The notes beneath the pieces are model-generated. The model did no database searches and was not told the DNA's origin. It saw nothing but the letters and a program-made list of their open reading frames with translations. Positions 15,727 to 24,987 of a DNA stretch of 64,000 bases are shown piece by piece (the first letter of the stretch is position 1; each line of letters opens with the position of its first letter). The position numbers were made by a program, and so were the translations under genes. This stretch comes from Treponema sp. UBA6367 (GTDB lineage Bacteria > Spirochaetota > Spirochaetia > Treponematales > Treponemataceae): assembly GCA_002437725.1 (NCBI GenBank), contig DJRF01000013.1, positions 77,548-141,547 of the forward strand, written 5' to 3'.

Positions 15727-18700
15727 TTATATGGCATTTTGATTAATGGTTTTTATTGCGGCAAAGATTTTATTTTGAGCTTCAACACCGAATAATGTAA
15801 AAAATTTAGGTCTGTCAAAAGGGGCTCTTCCTTTCATAAGTGCTTCTATGTTGATTTCACCTTGCTCAACAATTATATCTATTAATCTTTGAACAAATTC
15901 AATCTGCATATTATTCATATTTGTATCATTAATAAAATCAGCAAAAACTGCGTTTATGGCATTTCGATCCATTTTTGTTATTCGTCGAATAAAAAATCCT
16001 ATGTCTTTACCTTCGCTTAATTCGTTGAACATATCTTCATTTCCAAGTTCTTCCTTAAAAATATGGTTAAGCCTAGCAAAATCTTCTGGAGCAAGCCGTT
16101 GATTTGTTCTGAGCTTGTTAATTGCCGGATCATTCATGTGTTCTGAAAGATATGAATCAACTTTTTTCTTATATTCATCAAAATTGTCTGCAGGAGAAGG
16201 ATTTGCGCTTCCAAAAGGAACATCAATATCTGCTAGACTGTCATCATAATTTACAAAAATAGGTTCAGTTCTGATATTATCCACAGCGAATTGCGCCAGA
16301 CTTCGAATTTCTTTTCTGATTTTTTCAAAGCCTAAAACAGTTAGACCATCGTAGTAATCGTTCATAGCAAGTCTCTGCAACAAAACAAGATGTTCATTTA
16401 CTGCATTAATGGTGGTTTTTCTTAAAAGCTGTTCTGCGACCATTTTTATTTTTGCTCTGTACAGATTAATTGACAACCCCGCAGTGCTTGCTTCCATAAT
16501 TCCATAACAAAAATTGTCAAAACCTTTTGCGTATTGGTCAGTTTCATCATAAAAAACAAGCGGTGCTATATGAGTATTCAGATTAAGCAAATCTTCATCA
16601 GATAAACAGTCAAACGACTTAATATTCTGAAATTTTAAAATATGTTTCTGCACCAGATGTACCGGTGTGAGCGATGTATTCAATGCTTCTATCTGCGCAT
16701 GAACTTCATTTACAAGTTGTGTCCTGTAGTCAAAAAATTTCTTGTCTGCCCAAGCCGAATCCTGCAGCTGCTTAATAATTCCGCATTTATGGATAAAAAT
16801 TCTTTCGCTAAGAGATTTTGCAGCCGCCCCTTCAATTCCATTTTTTTCCTCGCGGAAATATTCGAAGTTTCTAAGATAGTCAAAAATATAAAAATACTTT
16901 TTGCCTATATAAGAGCCGGTTTCATCAGTACAAACTAAATTTGGTGCAAGACGAGTGCCACGACCTATCATCTGCCAAAACTTAATTTTGCTTCTAATTT
17001 TTTTATAAAAAACAAGATTCAAAACTTCTGGAATATCCACGCCTGTATCAAGCATATCGACACTAACCGCTATTTGAAGTTGAGAATCCGATTTCTTAAA
17101 CTCTTTGATTGTCGCTTTTACTTTTGAATCATCGCAAACAATTCGCTGACACATCTTGCCCTTGTACTGAGGCCAATATTTATTAAACGTATCCACAATA
17201 TGCTGGGCATGATTTTTGTTATACGCAAAGACAATAGTCTTTCCAAGCTTGTCGCCGCCTTCTGTTTTTATTCCTTTAGACATCAAATCTTCTAAAACCT
17301 GGCGAGTTGTATTTTCGTTGAACACATATTCATTAATCGCTTTAGGAGGAATTTCTTCAAAAGGTTCTCCACTTTCTTCTTCTTTTTGGCGGATTTTTTC
17401 TAAATCTTCCTCAGTTAAATTATCCAGATTAATTCCTTCATCCATAAAAGTTGAAGTCTTTTCAATAGCATGATATGGAACAAGGTAGTTTGCATTTACT
17501 GCGGTTTCGTATTCATAAACATCAGTTGGAACATTATTCTGAAGGTCAAAGAATTCAAATGTCGATTTTTCTACATCGCGGCGAGGCGTTGCTGTAAGCC
17601 CTACTAAATAAGCATCAAAGTATTCAAAGATTGCTCTATACTTTTTAAATATAGAACGATGCGCTTCATCTATGATTATCAAATCAAAATGAGCAGGCGA
17701 AAAAGTTCTGTTTCCATCTTTATTTTTTTCTGTATCAATGGCATTGAGAATTGTAGGATATGTACTAAAGACAACTCTAGCCCCTTTGTTCTGTTCTTTG
17801 TCTTTTGAATCTAAAAGATTGCAAATGGTTGTTTCTGGACAGTTATCTCTAAAAGCTTCATACGCTTGCTCAACTAATTGAATACGGTCTGCAAGAAAAA
17901 GGACATTTGTTATTGCGTGTCCACGACTTAATACATCTACAATAGAAATAGCAGTGCGAGTTTTTCCAGTTCCTGTTGCCATAACAAGAAGGAATTTTCG
18001 AATCTTCTTTTCTAGTTCTGAACAAACAGAACGTATTGCTTTCATCTGATAAGGGCGTCCAGAAATATCTGCATTAATCTTTATAGCAGATAAATTTTGT
18101 CTAAGCGCACGACGGTCCATAAGTTTCTGCAAATCATCCATGCTAAAAATCATGCTTACAGTTCTAGGCGCATACTGCAAATCATCCCAGAAAAAGGTTT
18201 CAAATCCATTGGTATAAAAGATAAACGGACGGCGACCAAACTTTCGTTCAAGGCAATCTGCGTACAAGACCGCCTGCTGCTTACCAATATTTGGATCTTT
18301 GGTTGTTTTCTTTGCTTCTATTACAGCAAGTGGAGAACCATCTTTTCCAAACAAGGCATAATCAATGAACCCTTTTTTGCCCGGAATATTTTCCATGTCG
18401 TTTACAGGAAATTCTTCAACGACTTGAACTCCATCTATGCGCCAGCCGATAGTTTTAAGATCTTCATCAATAAACATCTTGCGAGTTTGGAATTCGCTAA
18501 GGTCTTCAAGCTTAAGTTCTGATTTATTTGCTGGATTTTCTTTACGATTTTGAATTGCCGCCTGAGCTTGTTCAAGCTGCTTCATTAATTCTGCAATTGT
18601 GTTATCTTTTTTATCTAATTCGTCTTTATACTTTTGAATTTCTTCTCTGCTAGCCTTTGTAGCTTTTGAAACCGAAATTACAACCTTGTTCGCAGGAATT

Positions 18701-19113
18701 GCATTTACATCAAAGTGCCTTTGCTCGTAATCTTTTCCATATGTGTAGTCAATCCAGTTTAAAACATTAAAGAGTGCCTTTAAGGAAAGAAGAACATACT
18801 TTTTATCTACGGCATAAGTATCGTGAACACCGCTGTTCCCAACTTTTATGACTGTCTGCATAGCTGTTTGAATATCGTAAGGAACTGCATTTACAAAAGT
18901 TGGTTCATGCACAAGAACTTGAATGGAATCATCATAAGGGCGATGTAAATCCCTGTCTACAGAATACATCCATTTTACAGCTTGTTCCAAAGATTTACGG
19001 GCAGCAAAAGCTGCAAACACAGTATTCTTGTTATACTGAAGTTCTGCCTGAATGGCCATCTGGCTAAAGGCTGAATAGTTTTTATCGTAAGCCAAGAAAT
19101 CAAAGTTTGACAT
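15727..19113 (-). CDS. hsdR: Type I restriction enzyme HsdR subunit
   Basis: 1128-aa restriction and translocation subunit, which would cut DNA after ATP-driven translocation when HsdS/HsdM meets an unmethylated site. Residues 1-150 are a DUF4145-like helical domain, followed by a coiled coil. The nuclease domain has DYALFGKDGSPLAVIEAKKT (Asp ... Glu-x-Lys), and the SF2 motor has MATGTGKTRTA, IIIDEAHRS, GLTATPRRD and QMIGRGTRLAP. A long C-terminal helical domain presumably contacts HsdM. It lies 12 kb from hsdM (29455) and 7 kb from hsdS, because the exporter cassette lies between. No promoter of its own is obvious, so its expression after the insertion is an open question. Confidence 0.93.
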   Translation of the reverse strand: MSNFDFLAYDKNYSAFSQMAIQAELQYNKNTVFAAFAARKSLEQAVKWMYSVDRDLHRPYDDSIQVLVHEPTFVNAVPYDIQTAMQTVIKVGNSGVHDTYAVDKKYVLLSLKALFNVLNWIDYTYGKDYEQRHFDVNAIPANKVVISVSKATKASREEIQKYKDELDKKDNTIAELMKQLEQAQAAIQNRKENPANKSELKLEDLSEFQTRKMFIDEDLKTIGWRIDGVQVVEEFPVNDMENIPGKKGFIDYALFGKDGSPLAVIEAKKTTKDPNIGKQQAVLYADCLERKFGRRPFIFYTNGFETFFWDDLQYAPRTVSMIFSMDDLQKLMDRRALRQNLSAIKINADISGRPYQMKAIRSVCSELEKKIRKFLLVMATGTGKTRTAISIVDVLSRGHAITNVLFLADRIQLVEQAYEAFRDNCPETTICNLLDSKDKEQNKGARVVFSTYPTILNAIDTEKNKDGNRTFSPAHFDLIIIDEAHRSIFKKYRAIFEYFDAYLVGLTATPRRDVEKSTFEFFDLQNNVPTDVYEYETAVNANYLVPYHAIEKTSTFMDEGINLDNLTEEDLEKIRQKEEESGEPFEEIPPKAINEYVFNENTTRQVLEDLMSKGIKTEGGDKLGKTIVFAYNKNHAQHIVDTFNKYWPQYKGKMCQRIVCDDSKVKATIKEFKKSDSQLQIAVSVDMLDTGVDIPEVLNLVFYKKIRSKIKFWQMIGRGTRLAPNLVCTDETGSYIGKKYFYIFDYLRNFEYFREEKNGIEGAAAKSLSERIFIHKCGIIKQLQDSAWADKKFFDYRTQLVNEVHAQIEALNTSLTPVHLVQKHILKFQNIKSFDCLSDEDLLNLNTHIAPLVFYDETDQYAKGFDNFCYGIMEASTAGLSINLYRAKIKMVAEQLLRKTTINAVNEHLVLLQRLAMNDYYDGLTVLGFEKIRKEIRSLAQFAVDNIRTEPIFVNYDDSLADIDVPFGSANPSPADNFDEYKKKVDSYLSEHMNDPAINKLRTNQRLAPEDFARLNHIFKEELGNEDMFNELSEGKDIGFFIRRITKMDRNAINAVFADFINDTNMNNMQIEFVQRLIDIIVEQGEINIEALMKGRAPFDRPKFFTLFGVEAQNKIFAAIKTINQNAI

Positions 19114-19220
19114 AAACTGCTTTCCTTTTAAAATAACATCCCTTTATTATACAACCTTTTTAGGGTATTTGCTATTTCAAATTTTGATTTTGCGATTAGT
19201 CGAAATGCTTAAATTTTGTA

Positions 19221-19340
19221 TTAACTCAGATACTTTTTGTGTGAATTTTTCACATTTTGCTGGTCTACGATAGCGTATTCCATCGTAGTATCTATTTTTT
19301 GATGCCCCAAAAGCTTCTGAACCTGCTCAATCGGCATACC
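19221..19340 (-). pseudogene. C-terminal fragment of a tyrosine recombinase
   Basis: The minus strand encodes GMPIEQVQKLLGHQKIDTTM, then EYAIVDQQNVKNSHKKYLS and a stop. This is the last ~40 residues of a phage-integrase-family recombinase, including the box II LLGH and the catalytic Tyr of TMEYA. Everything upstream is missing and replaced by hsdS repeat sequence. Such enzymes next to hsdS genes invert or shuffle specificity cassettes; this one is dead. Confidence 0.85.
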
Positions 19341-19344
19341 TTCT

Positions 19345-19392
19345 TTTTAAGCGATTTCTGCACGGTAAATTTTAATTTGATGAGCAAGTCGA
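19345..19392 (-). repeat. hsdS: Chimeric hsdS repeat, copy 4
   Basis: The minus strand contains a piece like the central conserved region of hsdS (GACTTGCTCATCAAAT, compare the LLIK region near 27026). It is fused to KFTVQKSL, the start of the hsdS tail, and then to the recombinase remnant. It lies 4 nt from the stop of the radical SAM gene. The cassette is thus bracketed by hsdS-derived DNA here and at 26345-26462. Confidence 0.75.
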
Positions 19393-19396
19393 GTTT

Positions 19397-20773
19397 TTAT
19401 AATTGTGAAAAAAAACTTTTATATATTTCAAGATGTTCAAATTTTAGGTTTGTCCAAAACCAGAGTGAAAGCTGAATAAGATATTTTTTTAGCTCGCACA
19501 TAGATTTTTCCGGCTTTTCAAAGATTTTATGGTTTTCGTACCCTACAGCAAAACATTCTCCACCACAAACATATCTTGCCCAGCATTTTTTGCAGTAAAT
19601 TATTTCATCTGCATAAAAATTTTCAAATATCTTTTTCTTTTCTTCAAAAAGACCTTCATCAAGATTTCCCAGTATTGCTTCTTTATTTTCAACAAATGCA
19701 GGACAAATCAGAATATTCTCTTTTGAATCAACTGCAAAAGAATTTATGGCAGCAGAACATCTGTAAAAAATACGAACAGGATGTAAAGTTGTCTTTAAAA
19801 ATTTCGCAAGAAAATCTTCACTTTTATAAAAAGTATAAAAATATTTTTTATTTCCAAAACAAAGTTGTTTATAAAGCCATTTTATAAAGATATCATAGGA
19901 CTTTTTTATAGCTTCGATTGAATCCTTGTTTACAGAATTACAGTTTCTTGCATTTAACCGAACAGGCTTCATTCCTATAACTTCAGGACTAAAAGAATTA
20001 AGTAACTTAAAAATCTGTAAAAAATCATGGTTTTGCGCTGAGTAAGTTGCGGCAATACCAAAAAAATCTTTGTTTTCAATATTATTTATATTTTTTGAAA
20101 CAATTTCATAATTCAATCCTATTCTTGATTTTTCGCAAAACTCTTTTTTTCCATCCAAACTCACTCCAAATAAAATTCCATTTTTCTTTAAAATCGAAGA
20201 AATTTCATTTGTTAAAAGCATTCCATTTGTTGCAAACTGACAAAATATATTGATTTTTAATTTGTCTTTTAATGTAAGCACAAATTCATTTATCTTTAAA
20301 ATCAAGTCTAACTTTAAAAGAGGTTCTCCCGAACCTGATAAATCAACTATAATTCTACGTTTTTTATCCGGAACAAATTTATTAATAAAGTACAGAATTG
20401 CCTTTTTAGCAGTTTCAAGATTCATATCAAATTCAGAACTTTTCCTTGCAAAGCAGTATGAACAATGCAAATTACAGCGAGTAGAAAGAACCAATTTCAA
20501 ATAATAGTCGTTATAATAAATCTCACCTTTTTCATGTGCCTTACATTTTGAAAGAATTCCATTTTTAGAAAATTCTTTTAATTTTTCTTTTGTAAGACTT
20601 ATTTCATTTTCAGAATATTTTTCCTCAAGATTGATACCATTTATCAAAATATCTTTTGCACAGTTTGTAATTGGAAAATAACTTAAAGTATTTGCGCTGT
20701 ATAAAAAAATTTGATTTAAAACTGAAAAAACTACGAAATCTTTATTTTCAGGCTGAATGCAAAAATTTTTCAT
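19397..20773 (-). CDS. Radical SAM/SPASM peptide maturase-like protein
   Basis: 458-aa iron-sulfur enzyme. The SAM-binding cluster motif is Cys100-NLH-Cys104-SY-Cys107 with the GSGEPLL segment at ~148. The C-terminus carries a full SPASM set: Cys339, Cys357, Cys394, Cys397, Cys403, Cys407 and Cys426. This architecture is used to crosslink or modify ribosomal peptides (sactipeptide/ranthipeptide maturases) or to activate sulfatases. The N-terminal ~90 residues look like a peptide-binding domain rather than part of the barrel. It is the last gene of the five-gene minus-strand cassette, 19 nt after the HlyD gene, with GAAGGTG before the ATG. The substrate is inferred to be the 412-aa leader protein at 24988 or a small double-glycine peptide. 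Confidence 0.85.
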   Translation of the reverse strand: MKNFCIQPENKDFVVFSVLNQIFLYSANTLSYFPITNCAKDILINGINLEEKYSENEISLTKEKLKEFSKNGILSKCKAHEKGEIYYNDYYLKLVLSTRCNLHCSYCFARKSSEFDMNLETAKKAILYFINKFVPDKKRRIIVDLSGSGEPLLKLDLILKINEFVLTLKDKLKINIFCQFATNGMLLTNEISSILKKNGILFGVSLDGKKEFCEKSRIGLNYEIVSKNINNIENKDFFGIAATYSAQNHDFLQIFKLLNSFSPEVIGMKPVRLNARNCNSVNKDSIEAIKKSYDIFIKWLYKQLCFGNKKYFYTFYKSEDFLAKFLKTTLHPVRIFYRCSAAINSFAVDSKENILICPAFVENKEAILGNLDEGLFEEKKKIFENFYADEIIYCKKCWARYVCGGECFAVGYENHKIFEKPEKSMCELKKYLIQLSLWFWTNLKFEHLEIYKSFFSQL

Positions 20774-20792
20774 TATCGCACCTTCTTTTTAA

Positions 20793-21911
20793 TCAATATA
20801 AAAAATTCATTTTTCGTAGAATAAAGAATAAGATTGAATTATTTCCCAAAACAATTCTACAATTTGCTTCTAATCCCGCTCGAATCGGAAAAACATCTTC
20901 TTTTTTAGATGAAAATTCCGTTCGGTCAATATCAGCATAAACACAATAAAAAAGTTTATTATTTTCAGAAGACCTGATGTCGGGATCTATTGAAATAACT
21001 CTCCCTGCTGCACCCTTATATTCAAAATACGGAAAGGCGGAAAGCCTATATTTTACCTTTAAATTTTCCCTAATCTTACCCATATCCTTTGGCTGAACTT
21101 GCATTTCCATACGAAAATTTTTGGAATCATCAGGAACTATATTAAGCACACTTTTTCCAGATTCCACATAATCACCGATATTCAAAGAAGAAATCTCCTG
21201 TACAAAACCAGAAAGAGGAGCCATAACTTTTAAAAATTCATATTGTTTTTCTAATTTTTGAATTTCCTGTATACATTGTTCATAGGAAAGTTCCAATTCC
21301 TTTTTTTCATTATTAATTGTGCTAATAAAATCAGTTCCATAACTTTCAAGCTGTTTTTTATAATATTCATACTCAAGATTTTTCTGTTCAATATTGCTAG
21401 GAATTCTTAATCCATTTGGCAAAGATTCTTCATCATTCAAAGCTTTTTCTGCAATCTTTTTCTGAAAATCAAACTTTTCATAATTTTTTATAAAATTTTC
21501 AAATCTAGAATGAGCCGCCTTATTTTCTTTCGGAACAATATTTTTCTGAATTGCATAACTTTTTATAATAAAATTTATTCCGCTGATTTTTTCTTCCAGG
21601 GCAGACTTTTCATATTTAAGTTTTTCATTTTCAATATCATAAACACTAGAATCAATTTTATATAAAAAATCACCTTTCTGGACTTTTTGACCTGGCAAGT
21701 AATTTTTTTCAACAATTTTTCCAGAAATTACATTTTTCACAGAAGAAACATTCTGATTTGTACGCACAATCCCATTCACTTTTACAACATCATCAATTTT
21801 TCCAAAAGTTATTATAAAAATTGACATGATAAAAAATAAAGTAACTGTATATAAAAGTATTTTCAATTCAATTGGAATTTTTATCTGCAAAAATTCCCGT
21901 GAATATTTCAT
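20793..21911 (-). CDS. HlyD-family adaptor (membrane fusion protein)
   Basis: 372-aa periplasmic adaptor linking the ABC exporter to the outer envelope. A single N-terminal membrane helix (ILLYTVTLFFIMSIFIITFG) is followed by a split lipoyl/barrel-sandwich domain (KNVISGKIVEKNYLPGQKVQ, later VMAPLSGFVQEI) flanking a long alpha-helical hairpin, then a beta-barrel domain. The ATG at 21909-21911 lies 1 nt after the exporter stop (TAAAATG), indicating coupling; longer in-frame starts would run far into the exporter gene. It is typical of bacteriocin or protein exporters of the double-glycine type. No TolC-like gene is nearby. Confidence 0.88.
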   Translation of the reverse strand: MKYSREFLQIKIPIELKILLYTVTLFFIMSIFIITFGKIDDVVKVNGIVRTNQNVSSVKNVISGKIVEKNYLPGQKVQKGDFLYKIDSSVYDIENEKLKYEKSALEEKISGINFIIKSYAIQKNIVPKENKAAHSRFENFIKNYEKFDFQKKIAEKALNDEESLPNGLRIPSNIEQKNLEYEYYKKQLESYGTDFISTINNEKKELELSYEQCIQEIQKLEKQYEFLKVMAPLSGFVQEISSLNIGDYVESGKSVLNIVPDDSKNFRMEMQVQPKDMGKIRENLKVKYRLSAFPYFEYKGAAGRVISIDPDIRSSENNKLFYCVYADIDRTEFSSKKEDVFPIRAGLEANCRIVLGNNSILFFILRKMNFLY

Positions 21912-21912
21912 T

Positions 21913-24090
21913 TTATTTTGATGCTGAAGAACCAATATTTTTTTCATTCTGATTTTGCGCGCTCCATAATTTTTTATAAAAACCATTTTTTCTTAAAAGC
22001 TGATTATGAGTTCCTTGCTCTACAAGATGACCTTTATTAAAAACAAAAATCAAATCGCAGTTTTTTATTGTAGAAAGCCTGTGAGCAACCATAATAGTCG
22101 TTTTATTTTTTATAATTGAAAAAATCGTATCCATAATCGCTTTTTCAGAAATACTATCCAAACTGGCTGTTGCCTCGTCCAAGATTAAAATTTCAGGATT
22201 TCTTAAAAGAATTCTTGCAAGAGCAATTCTTTGGCGTTCTCCTCCAGAAAGAGTTGAACCATGCTCTCCAATATATGTGTTAAATTTTTCAGGCAAACGG
22301 TCAATAAATTCAAAAGCCTGAGCCGCCATACTTGCCGCAACAATTTTTTTGAAATTCACATTTTCTGTTCCCCATGCAATATTTTCAGCAATTGTTCCAG
22401 AAAACAGCAAACTTTCTTGTGGAACATATCCAATTTTTTCTCTGTAAAAATCCGTTTTATAGTCAAAAATATCAGTTCCATTTATAAGAATTTTTCCATC
22501 TTGACATTTATAGAACTTCATAAGCAATTTCAGGAGCGTTGTTTTCCCAGAACCACTAGTTCCAACAAAAGCAACTTTCTGTCCAGAAGAAATTCTCAAA
22601 TTTATATTTTCAACAGCATAACCTCTTGTTCCATAAGCAAAAGAAACATCTTTAAATTCAATTTCCCCATTCAACGATTCTGGTTCAACTTTATTTTCCT
22701 CTTCATAAGCCTCTTCTTCCATATCGATTATGTCAGTCAATCTTTGTGCAGAAATAAAAACTTCCTGTAAATAAAGCTGCATTGTTAAAAGTCTTTTCAA
22801 AGGATTCAAGAAAAAGCCAGATAGTGTAACAAAAGAAATTAGTTGCCCCAATGAAATTTTTCCATTGAAAATCAAAAAACTTCCAACCCAATAAAGAGCT
22901 AAAGTTCCACAATTTGAAACAAAATCCTGCAAAGAATTCTGAATATTCCCCATTTTTCCAAGTTCAATAGATTTTTCAGCAGAGTCTACAATTCGTTCTT
23001 CAACCCTAGAAAACGCCTTGTCTTCTGCAGAAAGAGCTTTTATAGTTGCAATACCATTAATACTTTCATACATTGAGGCATTTTTTTCAGCCTCAATAAT
23101 TGCACGTTTTTTAATTTTAAATTTAAAAGGATTTGCATAGCACCAAACTATAAGTGCCGAAATTACAACAGGAATTATTGAAATAGGCAGAAGTCGTGAA
23201 CCCATCTTAAAAAGAAAAATTCCCCCTACAACAAGCATAAACGAATCAATTGCAATAGAAAGAGTTGTTGAAGAGACCGCTGTTTTTACAGTTTCCGCAT
23301 CATTTATCCTGGAAAGAATTTCGCCTGTTTTTCTTTTTGAAAAAAAATCCATAGGAAGATGAAGTAAATGACAGAAAAAATCGCATAGAAGCGCAACATC
23401 TATTTTTGTTCCCAAATATAAAATTATTTCTGAACGACAAAAAGAAATCGCTGTTTGAAAAATAATCACCAGAAGATAACAGACAGAACAAAGATTCAGC
23501 GTTGATTTTATCTCTGAATACAAAACTTCATCTATCAAAAACCTAAAATAAAATGATGTAAAAACTCCGAAAATCGAAAGCATAATGCTTGCTAAAAAAA
23601 CTTCAAAAACTAGCTTTTTATGAGGCTTTAAAAGCGTAAAAAATCTAAAAAGCAATCCTTTTTCTTCATTGCCTTTTTCAAATTCACTAGTAGGAAAAAG
23701 TATAAAAAATACACCGCTCCACCAATTAAAAAAATCGGATAATTTTATTTTTCTAAGTCCAAAAGCAGGGGCGCTTACAAAGATAAATTTCTTTGAAACT
23801 TTATAAACAACAACATAATGCTCAGCATGTTCATTTATATGAAAAATCGCAGGCAAAGGAATTTCATTAATCTTATTTTTTTGCGGTGACATCAAACCTT
23901 TACAGGAAAGTCCGAATCTTTCAGCACCTTTTATAATCCCATATCCAGAAGTGCCAGAACCGTCTGTACCGCAAACTTCCCGGATTTTTCTTAGTGGAAC
24001 ATTTTTTCCGTAAAACTGCAAAATTATAGAAATGCACGCAACACCACAGTCGGTTTCATCGTGCTGCAAAACCTGTTTTATACGAGACAT
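21913..24090 (-). CDS. C39-peptidase ABC exporter (PCAT type)
   Basis: 725-aa transporter that would cut a leader after Gly-Gly and export the rest. The N-terminal C39 domain has Cys15 in QHDETDCGVAC and His91 in EHYVVVYK. The usual catalytic Asp (in a DPA-x-G context) is Ala107 in FVSAPAFG, so the triad is incomplete. Membrane helices occupy ~160-430. The nucleotide-binding domain has Walker A GTSGSGKTTLL, signature LSGGERQRIALARIL, Walker B ILILDEATASLD and the H-loop AHRLST. It is third in the cassette, 47 nt after the lipoprotein gene. Either the peptidase is impaired, or another residue replaces the Asp. The exporter function itself is clear. Confidence 0.92.
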   Translation of the reverse strand: MSRIKQVLQHDETDCGVACISIILQFYGKNVPLRKIREVCGTDGSGTSGYGIIKGAERFGLSCKGLMSPQKNKINEIPLPAIFHINEHAEHYVVVYKVSKKFIFVSAPAFGLRKIKLSDFFNWWSGVFFILFPTSEFEKGNEEKGLLFRFFTLLKPHKKLVFEVFLASIMLSIFGVFTSFYFRFLIDEVLYSEIKSTLNLCSVCYLLVIIFQTAISFCRSEIILYLGTKIDVALLCDFFCHLLHLPMDFFSKRKTGEILSRINDAETVKTAVSSTTLSIAIDSFMLVVGGIFLFKMGSRLLPISIIPVVISALIVWCYANPFKFKIKKRAIIEAEKNASMYESINGIATIKALSAEDKAFSRVEERIVDSAEKSIELGKMGNIQNSLQDFVSNCGTLALYWVGSFLIFNGKISLGQLISFVTLSGFFLNPLKRLLTMQLYLQEVFISAQRLTDIIDMEEEAYEEENKVEPESLNGEIEFKDVSFAYGTRGYAVENINLRISSGQKVAFVGTSGSGKTTLLKLLMKFYKCQDGKILINGTDIFDYKTDFYREKIGYVPQESLLFSGTIAENIAWGTENVNFKKIVAASMAAQAFEFIDRLPEKFNTYIGEHGSTLSGGERQRIALARILLRNPEILILDEATASLDSISEKAIMDTIFSIIKNKTTIMVAHRLSTIKNCDLIFVFNKGHLVEQGTHNQLLRKNGFYKKLWSAQNQNEKNIGSSASK

Positions 24091-24137
24091 AGTAAATTAT
24101 TAAACAAAAGAAATATCAGATGAAATTAAAATATTAA

Positions 24138-24818
24138 TTATATTTCAAATTTTGGCATATACTGACCTATCAGTTGATATTGAATGATATTGGCAGGACC
24201 AACAAAAGTAGGTCCCCCTTTGTCAACACTTATCCATTCTTCTTTTACCCATCCTATCCAATCTTTTATCTTAACTTTTATCCACTTATAATCTTCTGTT
24301 ATTTCAAGAGCGTCGTAATATTTACCACCCTCTTCATGCGTTATTTCATGTATCACAGAAGAATTTTCAGACGGAAGGGAATAAATAAAACAATCAGCAA
24401 CGCAGTAATTCCCAGAAAATGTCAAGATTCTTATATTTTTGCCATCAATCTTAATATTTTCTGCAAATCTAAAGTTTGGTCCATAATATGGATTAACTTT
24501 TCTAATACTTATATATCCTTTTTTCCCTGACGAAGTTTCAACCTTTAAAAAGTTTTCTTTACGTGGATAAATATAAACCGCTGATATTTTTACCTCATCA
24601 CCACTCTGTATTTGATGAACAATTTTTTCCGAAAACGGTTCTTTTAAAATTCTTGTTCCTAACCCATAATCAGTAAACTTAAGCACTTGATTATGTTCAT
24701 AAATTTCTGGTTGAAGATCTTCTTCTTCTGCTGCTTGCTTTGAGTTTTCTATCTTTTTTTGAGAAAAACAACTTGTAAACGCAAAAGACATAGCCAATAT
24801 TAGTAATACTTTTTTCAT
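24138..24818 (-). CDS. SH3-like lipoprotein of the export cassette
   Basis: 226-aa lipoprotein (signal MKKVLLILAMSFAFTSCFSQ, lipobox Cys17). Two beta-rich repeats resemble bacterial SH3 domains: residues ~60-120 with VKISAVYIYP and GKKGYISIRKVNPYYG, and ~140-210 with YKWIKVKIKDWIGWVKEEWI. Such domains bind peptides or cell-wall fragments. Encoded between the leader protein and the exporter, it could be an immunity factor, a secretion accessory or a docking protein at the envelope. No family name can be assigned; the role is inferred from position only. Confidence 0.7.
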   Translation of the reverse strand: MKKVLLILAMSFAFTSCFSQKKIENSKQAAEEEDLQPEIYEHNQVLKFTDYGLGTRILKEPFSEKIVHQIQSGDEVKISAVYIYPRKENFLKVETSSGKKGYISIRKVNPYYGPNFRFAENIKIDGKNIRILTFSGNYCVADCFIYSLPSENSSVIHEITHEEGGKYYDALEITEDYKWIKVKIKDWIGWVKEEWISVDKGGPTFVGPANIIQYQLIGQYMPKFEI

Positions 24819-24835
24819 ATAAGACTCCCATAAAA

Positions 24836-24975
24836 AGTCAACGAGAAAATTTCAATTTTCGATTTGACTTTTCATGCCCATTCGCAATGAAATGAGAATG
24901 GGCAGTTGATAAGAAAGTTTGCAACGCAAACTTGTGAATAAAAACTTTGACGCTATCTCAGGCAAAGTTTTTATT
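24836..24975 (-). repeat. Intergenic three-hairpin repeat A, copy 2
   Basis: Contains three stems in order on the plus strand: GAAAATTTCAATTTTC, GCCCATTC...GAATGGGC with loop GCAATGAAATGA, and AAGTTTGCAACGCAAACTT. The copy at 36706-36800 has the same three stems with compensated base changes. It lies between the leader-protein gene and the lipoprotein gene. Confidence 0.75.
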
Positions 24976-24987
24976 ACACTCTCCTTC

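Noticed and set aside
19221..19340. Functional integrase for a genomic island at tRNA-Glu
   Set aside because: Only the last ~40 codons remain, and no duplicated tRNA 3' end or attachment-site repeat could be found near the island edges.
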